Source: Streptomyces griseocarneus (GTDB lineage Bacteria; Actinomycetota; Actinomycetes; Streptomycetales; Streptomycetaceae). Taken from it: DNA of 64,000 nt. The position numbers and the translations under genes are program-made. Of this stretch, positions 44,861-53,818 are shown piece by piece; the stretch's first letter is position 1, and each line of letters begins with the position of its first letter. The notes beneath the pieces were generated by a model, which did no database searches, was not told where the DNA came from, and saw only the letters and a program-made list of their open reading frames with translations. The stretch spans positions 248,001-312,000 of the forward strand of contig NZ_BNBL01000004.1 in NCBI RefSeq assembly GCF_014655595.1. Direction: 5' to 3'.

Positions 44861-45973
44861 TCAGGTCGCGGCGGGTCCGCGCGGCGGGCTGACGGTGGTG
44901 CGCGGCGGGCGCCGCTGGGACGAGGTCCGCACGATCAGTTCGGTGGGTATGACCTGTTCCACCGGCCGGCCGGTGTCCAGGCCCTCGATGGCGTCGATCA
45001 GGAGCTGGACGACCGCGGTGCCGATGCGCCGGGGCTTGAGCGAGAGCGTGGTGATGGGCGGCTCGGTCGTGGCGTAGACGGTGGACTCGCTGCAGCAGAC
45101 GAGCAGCAGGTCGTCGGGCACGCGCAGCCCGTAGCGGCGGGCGGCGGCGAGCAGGTCGGTGCCGTTGGGGTCGAACAGCCCGTACACCGCGTCGGGCCGG
45201 TCGGGGCGGGCCAGCAGGCGGTCGGCGGCCACGGCGCCGGCGCAGGGGTCGTGGGCGGGGTACTCCTCGTAGACCGGGTCCTGGCCGACGCGCTCGCACC
45301 AGCGCAGGTAGGCGGTGGTGGACAGGCGCGTGTAGGTGTCCGTGGTGGTGCCGGTGAGCAGGCCGATCCGGCGGGCTCCGGCGTCCGCGAGGTGGTCGAG
45401 GATGCCCAGCACGGCGGCCTCGTGGTCGTTGTCGACCCAGGCCGTCACGGGGAGGGTGCCCGCGGGGCGGCCGTCGGAGACCACGGGGATGCCCTGGCGG
45501 ACCAGGTCGGAGACGACGGGGTCGTGGTCGGAGGGGTCGATGACGACGGTGCCGTCGAGGGCGACGTTCGACCACACGTCGTGCCGGGAGGTGGCGGGGA
45601 GGATGACCAGGGCGTAGCCGCGCGCCAGGGCGGCGGACGTGGCCGCTCTCGCCATCTCCGCGAAGTAGGCGAACTCGGTGAAGGTGAAAGGTTCATCCCC
45701 GTACGTGGTGACCGTGAGGCCGATGAGGCCCGACTTGCCCGTACGGAGGGTGCGGGCCGCGGCGGAAGGGCGATAGCCCAGCCGGTCGGCGACCTCGCGG
45801 ACATGGCGGCGGGTCGCGTCCGGTAGCCGGCCCTTGCCGTTGAGCGCGTCGGAGACGGTCGTGATCGAAACCCCGGCGGCGGCGGCAACATCACGGATGC
45901 CCGCCCGCCCCTGCCAGCTGCCCCTGCGGGACGGATCCGCCCGGCTCACCTGATGCTTCCCTGCTGCTGTCAT
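44861..45973 (-). CDS. LacI family transcriptional regulator
   Basis: 370 residues from ATG 45973. LacI HTH near 25-50 (GIRDVAAAAGVSITTVSDALNGKGRLPDATRRHVREVADRLGYRPSAAARTLRTG) and a sugar-binding-type effector domain. No Shine-Dalgarno; instead TACTAT (45983-45988, minus strand) ends 9 nt upstream, so a leaderless transcript is plausible. No sugar transport or catabolism gene adjoins it, so the target is unclear. Divergent from hisC across 331 bp containing an AT-rich inverted repeat. Confidence 0.88.
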   Translation of the reverse strand: MTAAGKHQVSRADPSRRGSWQGRAGIRDVAAAAGVSITTVSDALNGKGRLPDATRRHVREVADRLGYRPSAAARTLRTGKSGLIGLTVTTYGDEPFTFTEFAYFAEMARAATSAALARGYALVILPATSRHDVWSNVALDGTVVIDPSDHDPVVSDLVRQGIPVVSDGRPAGTLPVTAWVDNDHEAAVLGILDHLADAGARRIGLLTGTTTDTYTRLSTTAYLRWCERVGQDPVYEEYPAHDPCAGAVAADRLLARPDRPDAVYGLFDPNGTDLLAAARRYGLRVPDDLLLVCCSESTVYATTEPPITTLSLKPRRIGTAVVQLLIDAIEGLDTGRPVEQVIPTELIVRTSSQRRPPRTTVSPPRGPAAT

Positions 45974-46304
45974 GGCGAGCCGATAGTAGGGCTCGGGTGG
46001 TCCTTTGGCAGGGCACCGCATTTGACTGTTGACAGGCACGTTTCTGCTCTACCGATTTCCATCAATGATCATGGAAATGAAGGTAGTTGAGCCCATCGAC
46101 GGTGGGCTGTCGCCCTTTGGCGGATCCGCGTCTCGGCACTGGTCCAGGTCTCGAAGAGGTCTCAACTCACCTTCACGAGGGATGCGCGCCACGGCGTCCG
46201 CCACGGCGCGCGCCAGAAAGAGGAGCGCTCCCTCAGCTCTGGACGCCGCCCGGGTCAATCCTCATAAGGTGTGCAGTATTGGCTTCAGTGGAGGAGGACC
46301 AGCG
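45974..46304. other. 331-bp divergent intergenic region between lacI-type gene and hisC
   Basis: No supported gene. It contains the likely -10 of the LacI gene (45983-45988) and the AT-rich inverted repeat at 46055-46078. A CCACGGCG repeat occurs near 46190-46210. The hisC ribosome site GAGGAGGA is at its right edge. Confidence 0.6.
46055..46078. promoter_or_regulatory. AT-rich inverted repeat, possible operator
   Basis: ATTTCCAT-N8-ATGGAAAT, a perfect 8-bp dyad in otherwise GC-rich DNA. It lacks the central CG typical of LacI-family sites, so the cognate protein is not clear. Confidence 0.5.
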
Positions 46305-47381
46305 GTGACCGAGAAGACCCCGAAGCTGCGTGCGGCGCTCGACGGCGTGCCGACCTACAAGCCGGGCCGGCCGGCGGCGCCCGGCGGACCGGTCGCGTAC
46401 AAGCTGTCCTCCAACGAGAACCCCTATCCGCCGCTGCCCGGCGTGCTCGAGAGCGCCCTCGCCGCGGCCGCCTCCTTCAACCGCTACCCCGACATGGCGT
46501 GCGCGGGCCTGATGGCCGAGCTGGCGGAGCGCTTCGACGTCCCGCTGTCGCACCTGGCCACGGGCACCGGCTCGGTCGGCGTGGCGCAGCAACTGGTGCA
46601 GGCGACGGCGGGGCCGGGCGACGAGGTGATCTACGCCTGGCGGTCCTTCGAGGCGTACCCGATCATCACCCAGGTCGCGGGAGCCACTCCCGTGCCGGTG
46701 CCGCTGGCCGAGGGGGATGTCCACGACCTGGAGGCGATGCTCGCCGCGATCACCGACCGGACCCGGCTGATCTTCGTCTGCAACCCCAACAACCCCACCG
46801 GTACGGTCGTGCGCCGGGCCGAGCTGGAGTCCTTCCTGGACCGGGTGCCTGCCGACGTGCTGGTGGTCCTCGACGAGGCGTACCTGGAGTTCATCCGCGA
46901 CGAGAACGTCCCCGACGGCATCGACCTCTACCGCACCCGACCGAACGTCTGCGTCCTGCGGACCTTCTCCAAGGCGTACGGGCTGGCCGGGCTGCGGATC
47001 GGCTTCGCCGTCGCGCACGAGCCCGTCGCGGCGGCGCTGCGCAAGACGGCGGTGCCGTTCGGCGTGAGCCAGGTGGCCCAGGACGCCGCGGTCGCCTCGC
47101 TGCGCAGCGAGGACGCGCTGCGCGAGCGGGTCGACGCGCTGGTGGCGGAGCGTACGCGGGTGGTCGCGGCGCTGGCCGGGCAGGGCTGGACGCTGCCGGA
47201 GTCGCAGGCCAACTTCGTCTGGCTGCCGCTGGGGGAGCGGTCGCAGGACTTCGCGGCCGTGTGCGAGCGCGCGGGCGTGGTCGTCCGGCCGTTCCCGGAG
47301 GGCGTGCGCGTGACCATCGGCGAGGTCGAGGCGAACGACCTCTTCCTGCGGGCGGCGGAGGAGTTCCGCAAGGAGCTGTAG
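46305..47381 (+). CDS. hisC: Histidinol-phosphate / aromatic aminotransferase
   Basis: 358 residues from GTG 46305, with GAGGAGGA upstream. Fold type I PLP enzyme with [35 protein letters not shown] and Schiff-base lysine K223 in [16 protein letters not shown]. This is the HisC family, but the gene is not in a histidine cluster, so it may be the second copy (hisC2) or an aromatic amino acid transaminase (Pat); both share these motifs. Followed by a strong terminator. Confidence 0.85.
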   Translation: MTEKTPKLRAALDGVPTYKPGRPAAPGGPVAYKLSSNENPYPPLPGVLESALAAAASFNRYPDMACAGLMAELAERFDVPLSHLATGTGSVGVAQQLVQATAGPGDEVIYAWRSFEAYPIITQVAGATPVPVPLAEGDVHDLEAMLAAITDRTRLIFVCNPNNPTGTVVRRAELESFLDRVPADVLVVLDEAYLEFIRDENVPDGIDLYRTRPNVCVLRTFSKAYGLAGLRIGFAVAHEPVAAALRKTAVPFGVSQVAQDAAVASLRSEDALRERVDALVAERTRVVAALAGQGWTLPESQANFVWLPLGERSQDFAAVCERAGVVVRPFPEGVRVTIGEVEANDLFLRAAEEFRKEL

Positions 47382-47448
47382 CCGGGACCGGCCGGCCCCC
47401 CACGCACCGCCCGGACGGACAGCGGGGGCCGGCCGGACCTTCAGCAGA

Positions 47449-47489
47449 CGGGGTACCCCCTTCGTGCCAGGGCCGAAGGGGGTACCCCG
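47449..47489 (+). terminator. Terminator after hisC
   Basis: A perfect 16-bp stem (47449-47464 with 47474-47489) including GGGGTACCCC, with a 9-nt loop. It separates hisC from the cyd promoter. Confidence 0.9.
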
Positions 47490-47523
47490 CTTACTTGTCC
47501 GAAAAGACGGTGCGCAATAATGC

Positions 47524-47547
47524 TTGTGAATGTGAACGCGTTCACAA
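47524..47547. promoter_or_regulatory. Rex (NADH/NAD sensor) operator of the cyd operon
   Basis: TGTGAACGCGTTCACA (47531-47546) is a perfect palindrome matching the Rex operator consensus (TTGTGAAnnnnTTCACAA). A further half site TTGTGAA (47524-47530) precedes it, so the right arm TTCACAA can pair with either. In S. coelicolor Rex represses cydABCD until NADH rises. Confidence 0.92.
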
Positions 47548-47640
47548 GCGCGCCTTTATGTCCTTCTTTATCTGTGTCATACGGGGGCAAAGCGTCGGCG
47601 TCACGCGTCGGCGGGGGCGCCAGAGGCAAGGAGAGACCGA

Positions 47641-49224
47641 GTGAATCTGGCTTTGGCTCCGGAAACGCTGGCCCGCTGGCAGTTCGGCATCACGACCGTC
47701 TACCACTTCCTCTTCGTACCGCTCACGATCAGTCTCGCCGCGATCACGGCCGGCCTGGAGACGGCCTGGGTCCGCACGGGCAAGGAGAAGTACTTCCACG
47801 CCACGAAGTTCTGGGGGAAGCTCTTCCTGATCAACATCGCGATGGGCGTGGTCACGGGCATCGTGCAGGAGTTCCAGTTCGGCATGAACTGGTCGGACTA
47901 CTCGCGCTTCGTCGGTGACGTCTTCGGCGCTCCGCTCGCGATGGAGGCGCTGCTCGCCTTCTTCTTCGAGTCCACCTTCATCGGCCTGTGGATCTTCGGC
48001 TGGGACAAGCTGCCCAAGAAGATCCACTGTGCGTGCATCTGGATCGTGGCCGTCGGCACGATCCTCTCCTCCTACTTCATCCTGGCCGCGAACTCCTGGA
48101 TGCAGCACCCCGTCGGCTACACCGTCGACAAGGCGACCGGCAAGGCGCAGCTCACCGACATCTGGGCCGTGTTCACGCAGAACACCACCCTGGTCGTCGT
48201 CTTCCACACCCTCACCGCGGCCTTCCTCACCGGCGCCGCGTTCGTCGTGGGCGTCTCCTCCTTCCACCTGTGGCGCGCCAAGCGCCGGCGGATCAAGGGC
48301 GAGGAACTGGGCGAGAAGCAGCGCAGGCAGCTTCCGGCGATGCTGGCCTCGCTGCGGGTCGGCCTGGTGATCGCGGTGATCGCCGGCCTGGGCACGGCGG
48401 TCAGCGGCGACGAGCTGGGCAAGGTGATGTTCGAGCAGCAGCCGATGAAGATGGCGGCCGCCGAGGCGCTGTGGGAGACCCGGGCGCCGGCGCCGTTCTC
48501 GGTCTTCGCGGTCGGCGACGTCGGCAAGGGGCACAACAGCGTCGAGATAGAGATCCCCGGCCTGCTCTCCTTCCTCGCCCACAACAACTTCTCCGACGCC
48601 GTCCCCGGCATCAACGACATCGCGGCCCAGGAGGCGGCGCGCTACGGCGGCGACCCCGAGGACTACATCCCCAGCATCTTCATGACCTTCTGGGGCTTCC
48701 GCCTCATGATCGGCTTCGGGATGACCTCCTTCGTCGCCGCGCTCATCGGCCTGTGGACCACGCGCCGGAAGCTCTGGCTGGCGCCCGAGTACCGCACGGC
48801 CGAGGGCGAGATCCCGCGGCTGATGCTGACGAGGACGCGCGAGATGAGCCCCTTCTTCACCAAGTGGTCCTGGCGCATCGGCATCCTCACCATGGGCTTC
48901 CCGCTGATCGCCAACTCCTTCGGCTGGATCTTCACCGAGATGGGCCGCCAGCCCTGGGCCGTCTACGGCCTGATGAAGACCGGCAACGCGGTCTCGCCCG
49001 GGGTGAGCCAGGGCGAGGTCCTCACCTCCATGGCCGTCTTCACCGCGCTGTACGCGGTGCTCGCGGTGGTCGAGGTCAGGCTGCTGGTGAAGTACGGCTC
49101 GGCCGGCCCGGACACCGACGAGAAGCCCCCGGCGAAGGACCCCCGGCTGCGCATGCCGTCCGGCGGGGCGACGGGCGGCGAACAGCCCGAGGACGCCGAC
49201 AAGCCGATGACCTTCGCGTACTGA
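47641..49224 (+). CDS. cydA: Cytochrome bd ubiquinol/menaquinol oxidase subunit I
   Basis: 527 residues from GTG 47641 with AAGGAGAGA upstream. Nine or so helices; opens LALAPETLARWQFGITTVYHFLFVPLTI, where the first His is the likely heme b595 ligand. A short Q-loop with KGHNSVEIEIPGLLSFL, and the GRQPW motif near 440. High-affinity terminal oxidase for low oxygen, in the cytoplasmic membrane. First gene of cydA-cydB-cydCD, under the Rex operator about 95 bp upstream. Confidence 0.96.
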   Translation: MNLALAPETLARWQFGITTVYHFLFVPLTISLAAITAGLETAWVRTGKEKYFHATKFWGKLFLINIAMGVVTGIVQEFQFGMNWSDYSRFVGDVFGAPLAMEALLAFFFESTFIGLWIFGWDKLPKKIHCACIWIVAVGTILSSYFILAANSWMQHPVGYTVDKATGKAQLTDIWAVFTQNTTLVVVFHTLTAAFLTGAAFVVGVSSFHLWRAKRRRIKGEELGEKQRRQLPAMLASLRVGLVIAVIAGLGTAVSGDELGKVMFEQQPMKMAAAEALWETRAPAPFSVFAVGDVGKGHNSVEIEIPGLLSFLAHNNFSDAVPGINDIAAQEAARYGGDPEDYIPSIFMTFWGFRLMIGFGMTSFVAALIGLWTTRRKLWLAPEYRTAEGEIPRLMLTRTREMSPFFTKWSWRIGILTMGFPLIANSFGWIFTEMGRQPWAVYGLMKTGNAVSPGVSQGEVLTSMAVFTALYAVLAVVEVRLLVKYGSAGPDTDEKPPAKDPRLRMPSGGATGGEQPEDADKPMTFAY

Positions 49225-49249
49225 CGCGCGTCGGAAGGGAGAGACGACC

Positions 49250-50251
49250 ATGCACCTCCACGACTTCTGGTTCCTGTTGATCGCCGTCCTGTGGACCGGC
49301 TACTTCTTCCTCGAGGGCTTCGACTTCGGCATCGGCGTCCTGACCCGGCTGCTGGCCCGGGACCGCCCCGAACGCCGGGTGCTGATCAACACGATCGGCC
49401 CGGTCTGGGACGGCAACGAGGTCTGGCTGATCACCGCCGCCGGAGCCACCTTCGCGGCCTTCCCCGACTGGTACGCGACCCTCTTCAGCGGCTTCTACCT
49501 GCCGCTGCTGGCCATCCTGGTCTGCCTGATCGTGCGCGGCGTGGCCTTCGAGTACCGGCACAAGCGGCCCGAGGAGCGCTGGCAGCGCAACTGGGAGCGC
49601 GCGATCTTCTGGTGCTCGCTGCTGCCCGCCTTCCTGTGGGGCGTCGCCTTCGCCAACATCGTGCGGGGCGTGCCGATCGGGCCGGACAAGAACTTCTCCG
49701 GTGACGTGTTCGACCTGCTGGGTCCGTACGCCCTGCTCGGCGGCCTGTTCACGCTGGTGCTGTTCACCTTCCACGGCGCGGTCTTCGCGGCGCTCAAGAC
49801 CGAGGGGGACATCCGGCACCGGGCCAGGGCGCAGGCGCGGTGGTACGGGCTGGCGGCGGTGGCGCTCGCCGCGGCCTTCCTGACCTGGACCCAGGCGGCG
49901 TACGGCAACGGCCGCAGCCTGCCGGCGACGGTCGTCGCCGGGGTGGCGCTGCTCGTGGCCCTGGTCCTCAACCGGGCGGGCCGGGAGGGCTGGGCGTTCG
50001 CCCTGTCGGGGGTGACGGTCGTGGCGGTCTTCGCCGCGGTGTTCCTCGCGCTGTTCCCCGACGTGCTGCCCTCCTCGACCGATCCGGCCTGGAGCCTGAC
50101 CGCGGCAGGCGCCGCCTCCAGCCCGTACACGCTGAAGATCATGACGTGGGTCGCGGGCTTCGCGACCCCCCTGATCGTGGGCTACCAGGCCTGGACCTAC
50201 TGGGTGTTCCGCAAGCGGATCGGCACCCGGCACATTCCGGCAGCGCACTGA
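49250..50251 (+). CDS. cydB: Cytochrome bd oxidase subunit II
   Basis: 333 residues. Opens FWFLLIAVLWTGYFFLEGFDFGIGVLTRLL, the CydB signature, followed by TIGPVWDGNEVWLITAAGATFAAFP and about eight helices. ATG with GGAAGGGAGAG upstream, 25 nt after cydA. It forms the quinol oxidase heterodimer with CydA. Confidence 0.96.
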   Translation: MHLHDFWFLLIAVLWTGYFFLEGFDFGIGVLTRLLARDRPERRVLINTIGPVWDGNEVWLITAAGATFAAFPDWYATLFSGFYLPLLAILVCLIVRGVAFEYRHKRPEERWQRNWERAIFWCSLLPAFLWGVAFANIVRGVPIGPDKNFSGDVFDLLGPYALLGGLFTLVLFTFHGAVFAALKTEGDIRHRARAQARWYGLAAVALAAAFLTWTQAAYGNGRSLPATVVAGVALLVALVLNRAGREGWAFALSGVTVVAVFAAVFLALFPDVLPSSTDPAWSLTAAGAASSPYTLKIMTWVAGFATPLIVGYQAWTYWVFRKRIGTRHIPAAH

Positions 50252-50269
50252 GACCGAGAGGTTCGCGCC

Positions 50270-53200
50270 ATGAGGCCCATCGACCCCCGGCTGCTGAAGC
50301 ACGCCACCGCGACCCGCTTCTTCCTCGTCGCCTCCGTCGTGCTGGGCCTCGCGGGGGCCGGGCTGGTCATCGCCCAGGCGATGCTGATCGCCGAGGTGGT
50401 GACCGGCTCGTTCCAGGACGGGCGCACGGCCGGCGGCCTGGCCGTGCCGCTGGCGCTGCTGGCCGCCGTCGCCCTGGGCCGGGCGGCGGTGTCCTGGCTG
50501 ACCGAGCTGGCCGCGCACCGGGCGAGCGCGGCGGTCAAGTCCGCCCTGCGGACGCGGCTGCTGGAGCACGCGACCCGGCTCGGGCCGGGCCGGGCCGGCC
50601 GCAGCACCGGTGAGCTCACCGCCCTCGCCACGCGCGGAATCGACGCGCTGGACGACTACTTCGCCCGTTATCTGCCCCAGCTCGGTCTCGCGGTCGTGGT
50701 GCCCGTGGCCGTCCTGGCCCGCATCGTCACCGCCGACTGGCTCTCGGCGCTCGTCATCGTCCTCACGCTCCCCCTCATCCCGCTGTTCATGGCCCTCATC
50801 GGCTGGGCCACCCAGAGCCGGATGGACCGGCAGTGGCGGCTGCTGTCCCGGCTGTCCGGGCACTTCCTCGACGTCATCGCCGGGCTGCCCACCCTCAAGG
50901 TCTTCGGCCGCGCCAAGGCGCAGGCCGAGTCGATCCGCGCGATCACCGCCGACTACCGGCGGGCGACGCTGCGGACGCTGCGGCTGGCGTTCCTCTCCTC
51001 CTTCGCGCTGGAGCTGCTGTCGACGGTGTCGGTGGCGCTGGTGGCCGTCGGCATCGGCATGCGGCTCGTGCACGGCGAACTCGACCTGGCCACCGGCCTG
51101 ATGGTGCTCGTCCTGGCCCCCGAGGCGTATCTGCCGCTGCGTCAGGTCGGCGCGCAGTACCACGCGGCGGCCGAGGGGCTGGCGGCCGCGGACGAGGTCT
51201 TCGCGGTGCTGGAGACCGAGCCCGCGCCGGCCGGCACGCTGCCGGCGCCGGACGCGCGCGGCGCGGCGCTGACGATCGACCGGCTCGTGGTGCGGCACGC
51301 GGGCCGCACCGAACCCTCCCTGGCGAAGACCTCGTTCGAGGTGCGGGCCGGGGAGACGGTGGCGGTGACGGGCGCCAGCGGGGTGGGCAAGTCCACGCTG
51401 CTGAACGTGCTGCTCGGCTTCGAACGGCCCGCGAGCGGGCGCGTGCTCGTGGGCGGTACGGACCTGGCATCGCTCTCCCCCGACAGCTGGCGGAACCAGG
51501 TGGCCTGGGTTCCGCAACGACCCCACCTCTTCGCCGGGACCGTCGCCGAGAACGTACGACTGGCCCGGCCGGACGCGACGGACGCACAGGTGCGGGACGC
51601 ACTGCGTGCGGCCGGCGCGCTCGAGTTCGTCTCCATGCTGCCGCACGGCACTGACACCCGGCTCGGCGAGGACGGGGCGGGGCTCTCCGCCGGCCAGCGG
51701 CAGCGCCTGGCGCTGGCCAGGGCCTTCCTGGCCGACCGGCCGGTGCTGCTGCTCGACGAGCCGACGGCTTCGCTGGACGGGGAGACCGAGGCCGCCGTGG
51801 TGGCGGCCGTACGACGGCTGGCGGTCGGGCGGACCGTGGTGCTGGTCGTGCACCGGCCCGCCCTGCTCGCCGTGGCCGACCGGACGGTGCGCCTGGGGGA
51901 CCGGCCCCTGGGGCCGGGGGAATCGCCCAGCCGCGCGCCCGTTCACCCGGCAGCCCAGGAGGCGCCGGTCGTGGCCGAGGCCGCGGAGCGTGCCGAGGAG
52001 GCCGCCGCGCCCGGCCCCGCGCGCGGCGCGGGGGTCCTCTCGCGGGTGCGGGCCGCCGGACGGCCGCTTCGGGCACGGTTCGCCCTGGCGCTGCTGCTGG
52101 GCGCCCTGGCCCTCGGCAGTGCCGTCGCGCTCATGGCCACCTCCGGGTGGCTCATCTCGCGGGCCTCGCAACAGCCGCCCGTGCTCTACCTCATGGTCGC
52201 CGTCACGGCGACGCGGGCCTTCGGCATCGGGCGGTCGGTCTTCCGTTACGCCGAGCGGCTGGTCTCGCACGACGCCGCGCTGCGGGTGCTGGCCGGGCTG
52301 CGGGTGTCGGTCTACCGGCGCCTCGAGCGGCTCGCCCCCGCCGGGCTGCGGGACGTCCGGCGCGGCGATCTGCTCTCGCGGCTGGTCGGGGACGTGGACG
52401 CGCTGCAGGACTACTTCCTGCGCTGGGCGCTGCCCGTCGGCTCGGCCGTGGTCGTCGGCGCGGCCTCCGTGGGCTTCACCGCGTGGCTGCTGCCGGAGGC
52501 GGGCGCGGTGCTCGCCGCCGGGCTGCTGGTCGCCGGGCCCCTCGTGGCAGCCCTGTCGGGCGCGGTCGCGCGCCGTGCGGAGCGGAAGCTGGCAGGAGCC
52601 AGGGGAGAACTCTCCTCCTCCACCGTCGAGTTGCTGACCGGCACGGCCGAACTGACCGTCGCGGGCGCGCTGCCCGCACGGCTGGAGCGGCTGCGGCGCG
52701 TGGACGGCGAGCTCACCCGGATCGCGCGCCGGGGCGCCGCCGCGAGCGCCCTCGGTTCCGGCCTGTCGGCGCTGGTCTGCGGGCTGACGGTGGCCGCCGC
52801 GGCGTGGGTGGGCGTACAGGCGGTGCACGACGGGCGGCTGGGCGGGGTGTGGCTGGCGGTGGTCGTGCTGGTGCCGCTGGCGGCGTTCGAGGCGGTGGCG
52901 GGGCTGCCGCTCGCGGTGCGCAGCCGTCACCTGGTGCGGCGCTCGGCGGAGCGGGTGCACGAGGTGCTGGACGCGCCCGTGCCCGTACGGGACGGCTCGG
53001 AGCCCGCGCCCGCGTCGCCGTTCCCGCTGCGGGTGGCCGGGCTGACGGCACGCCACCCGGGGCAGGCGGCACCGGCCCTGGAAGGGTTCGGGCTGGAGCT
53101 GACGGCGGGGCGCCGCGTGGCCGTGGTGGGGCGGTCGGGGGCGGGCAAGACGACGCTCGCCCAGGTGCTGCTGCGCTTCCTGGACGCCGAGGAGGGCTCG

Positions 53201-53809
53201 TACACCCTGGGCGGGCGGTCCGCCGCGCTGATGGACGGTGACGGGGTGCGGCGCCTGGTGGGGTTGTGCGCGCAGGACGCGCACATCTTCGACAGCTCCC
53301 TGCGCGAGAACCTGCGCCTCGCGCGCCCCGGCGCGGACGACGCCGCCCTGCGGCGGGCGCTGGCGGCGGCGCGGCTGCTGGACTGGGTCGACGGGCTGCC
53401 GCGGGGGCTGGACACCATGGTCGGCGAGCACGGGGCACGGCTGTCCGGCGGCCAGCGGCAGCGGCTGGCGCTGGCCCGGGCGCTGCTCGCGGACTTCCCC
53501 GTGCTGGTGCTGGACGAGCCCGCCGAGCACCTGGACCTCGCGACGGCCGACGCGCTGACCGCCGACCTGCTGGCGGCGACCGAGGGCCGTACGGCCGTAC
53601 TGATCACCCACCGGCTGGCCGGGCTGGCGGCGGTCGACGAGGTGATCGTGCTGGACGCGGGCCGCGTGGTGCAGCGGGGGGCGTACGAGGCGCTGGCGCG
53701 GGAGAGCGGGCCGTTCCGGCGGATGCTGGAGCGGGAGGCCGCCGAGGACGCGCACTCCGGGGCGGACACCAGCCGTAAGGCGCTTTCCCTGGCAAATGGC
53801 ACTTATTAG
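50270..53809 (+). CDS. cydCD: Fused CydD-CydC ABC exporter needed for cytochrome bd assembly
   Basis: 1179 residues, two full ABC half-transporters in one chain. CydD half: six helices, Walker A GASGVGKSTLL near 365, signature LSAGQRQRLALARAFL, Walker B VLLLDEPTASLD near 493. CydC half begins near 590 with a second membrane domain, Walker A GRSGAGKTTL near 953, LSGGQRQRLALARALL and VLVLDEPAEHLD near 1079. In E. coli CydDC are separate and export thiols needed for heme insertion; fusion is usual in Streptomyces. It follows cydB by 18 nt. Confidence 0.95.
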   Translation: MRPIDPRLLKHATATRFFLVASVVLGLAGAGLVIAQAMLIAEVVTGSFQDGRTAGGLAVPLALLAAVALGRAAVSWLTELAAHRASAAVKSALRTRLLEHATRLGPGRAGRSTGELTALATRGIDALDDYFARYLPQLGLAVVVPVAVLARIVTADWLSALVIVLTLPLIPLFMALIGWATQSRMDRQWRLLSRLSGHFLDVIAGLPTLKVFGRAKAQAESIRAITADYRRATLRTLRLAFLSSFALELLSTVSVALVAVGIGMRLVHGELDLATGLMVLVLAPEAYLPLRQVGAQYHAAAEGLAAADEVFAVLETEPAPAGTLPAPDARGAALTIDRLVVRHAGRTEPSLAKTSFEVRAGETVAVTGASGVGKSTLLNVLLGFERPASGRVLVGGTDLASLSPDSWRNQVAWVPQRPHLFAGTVAENVRLARPDATDAQVRDALRAAGALEFVSMLPHGTDTRLGEDGAGLSAGQRQRLALARAFLADRPVLLLDEPTASLDGETEAAVVAAVRRLAVGRTVVLVVHRPALLAVADRTVRLGDRPLGPGESPSRAPVHPAAQEAPVVAEAAERAEEAAAPGPARGAGVLSRVRAAGRPLRARFALALLLGALALGSAVALMATSGWLISRASQQPPVLYLMVAVTATRAFGIGRSVFRYAERLVSHDAALRVLAGLRVSVYRRLERLAPAGLRDVRRGDLLSRLVGDVDALQDYFLRWALPVGSAVVVGAASVGFTAWLLPEAGAVLAAGLLVAGPLVAALSGAVARRAERKLAGARGELSSSTVELLTGTAELTVAGALPARLERLRRVDGELTRIARRGAAASALGSGLSALVCGLTVAAAAWVGVQAVHDGRLGGVWLAVVVLVPLAAFEAVAGLPLAVRSRHLVRRSAERVHEVLDAPVPVRDGSEPAPASPFPLRVAGLTARHPGQAAPALEGFGLELTAGRRVAVVGRSGAGKTTLAQVLLRFLDAEEGSYTLGGRSAALMDGDGVRRLVGLCAQDAHIFDSSLRENLRLARPGADDAALRRALAAARLLDWVDGLPRGLDTMVGEHGARLSGGQRQRLALARALLADFPVLVLDEPAEHLDLATADALTADLLAATEGRTAVLITHRLAGLAAVDEVIVLDAGRVVQRGAYEALARESGPFRRMLEREAAEDAHSGADTSRKALSLANGTY

Positions 53810-53818
53810 GCTCGTGCC

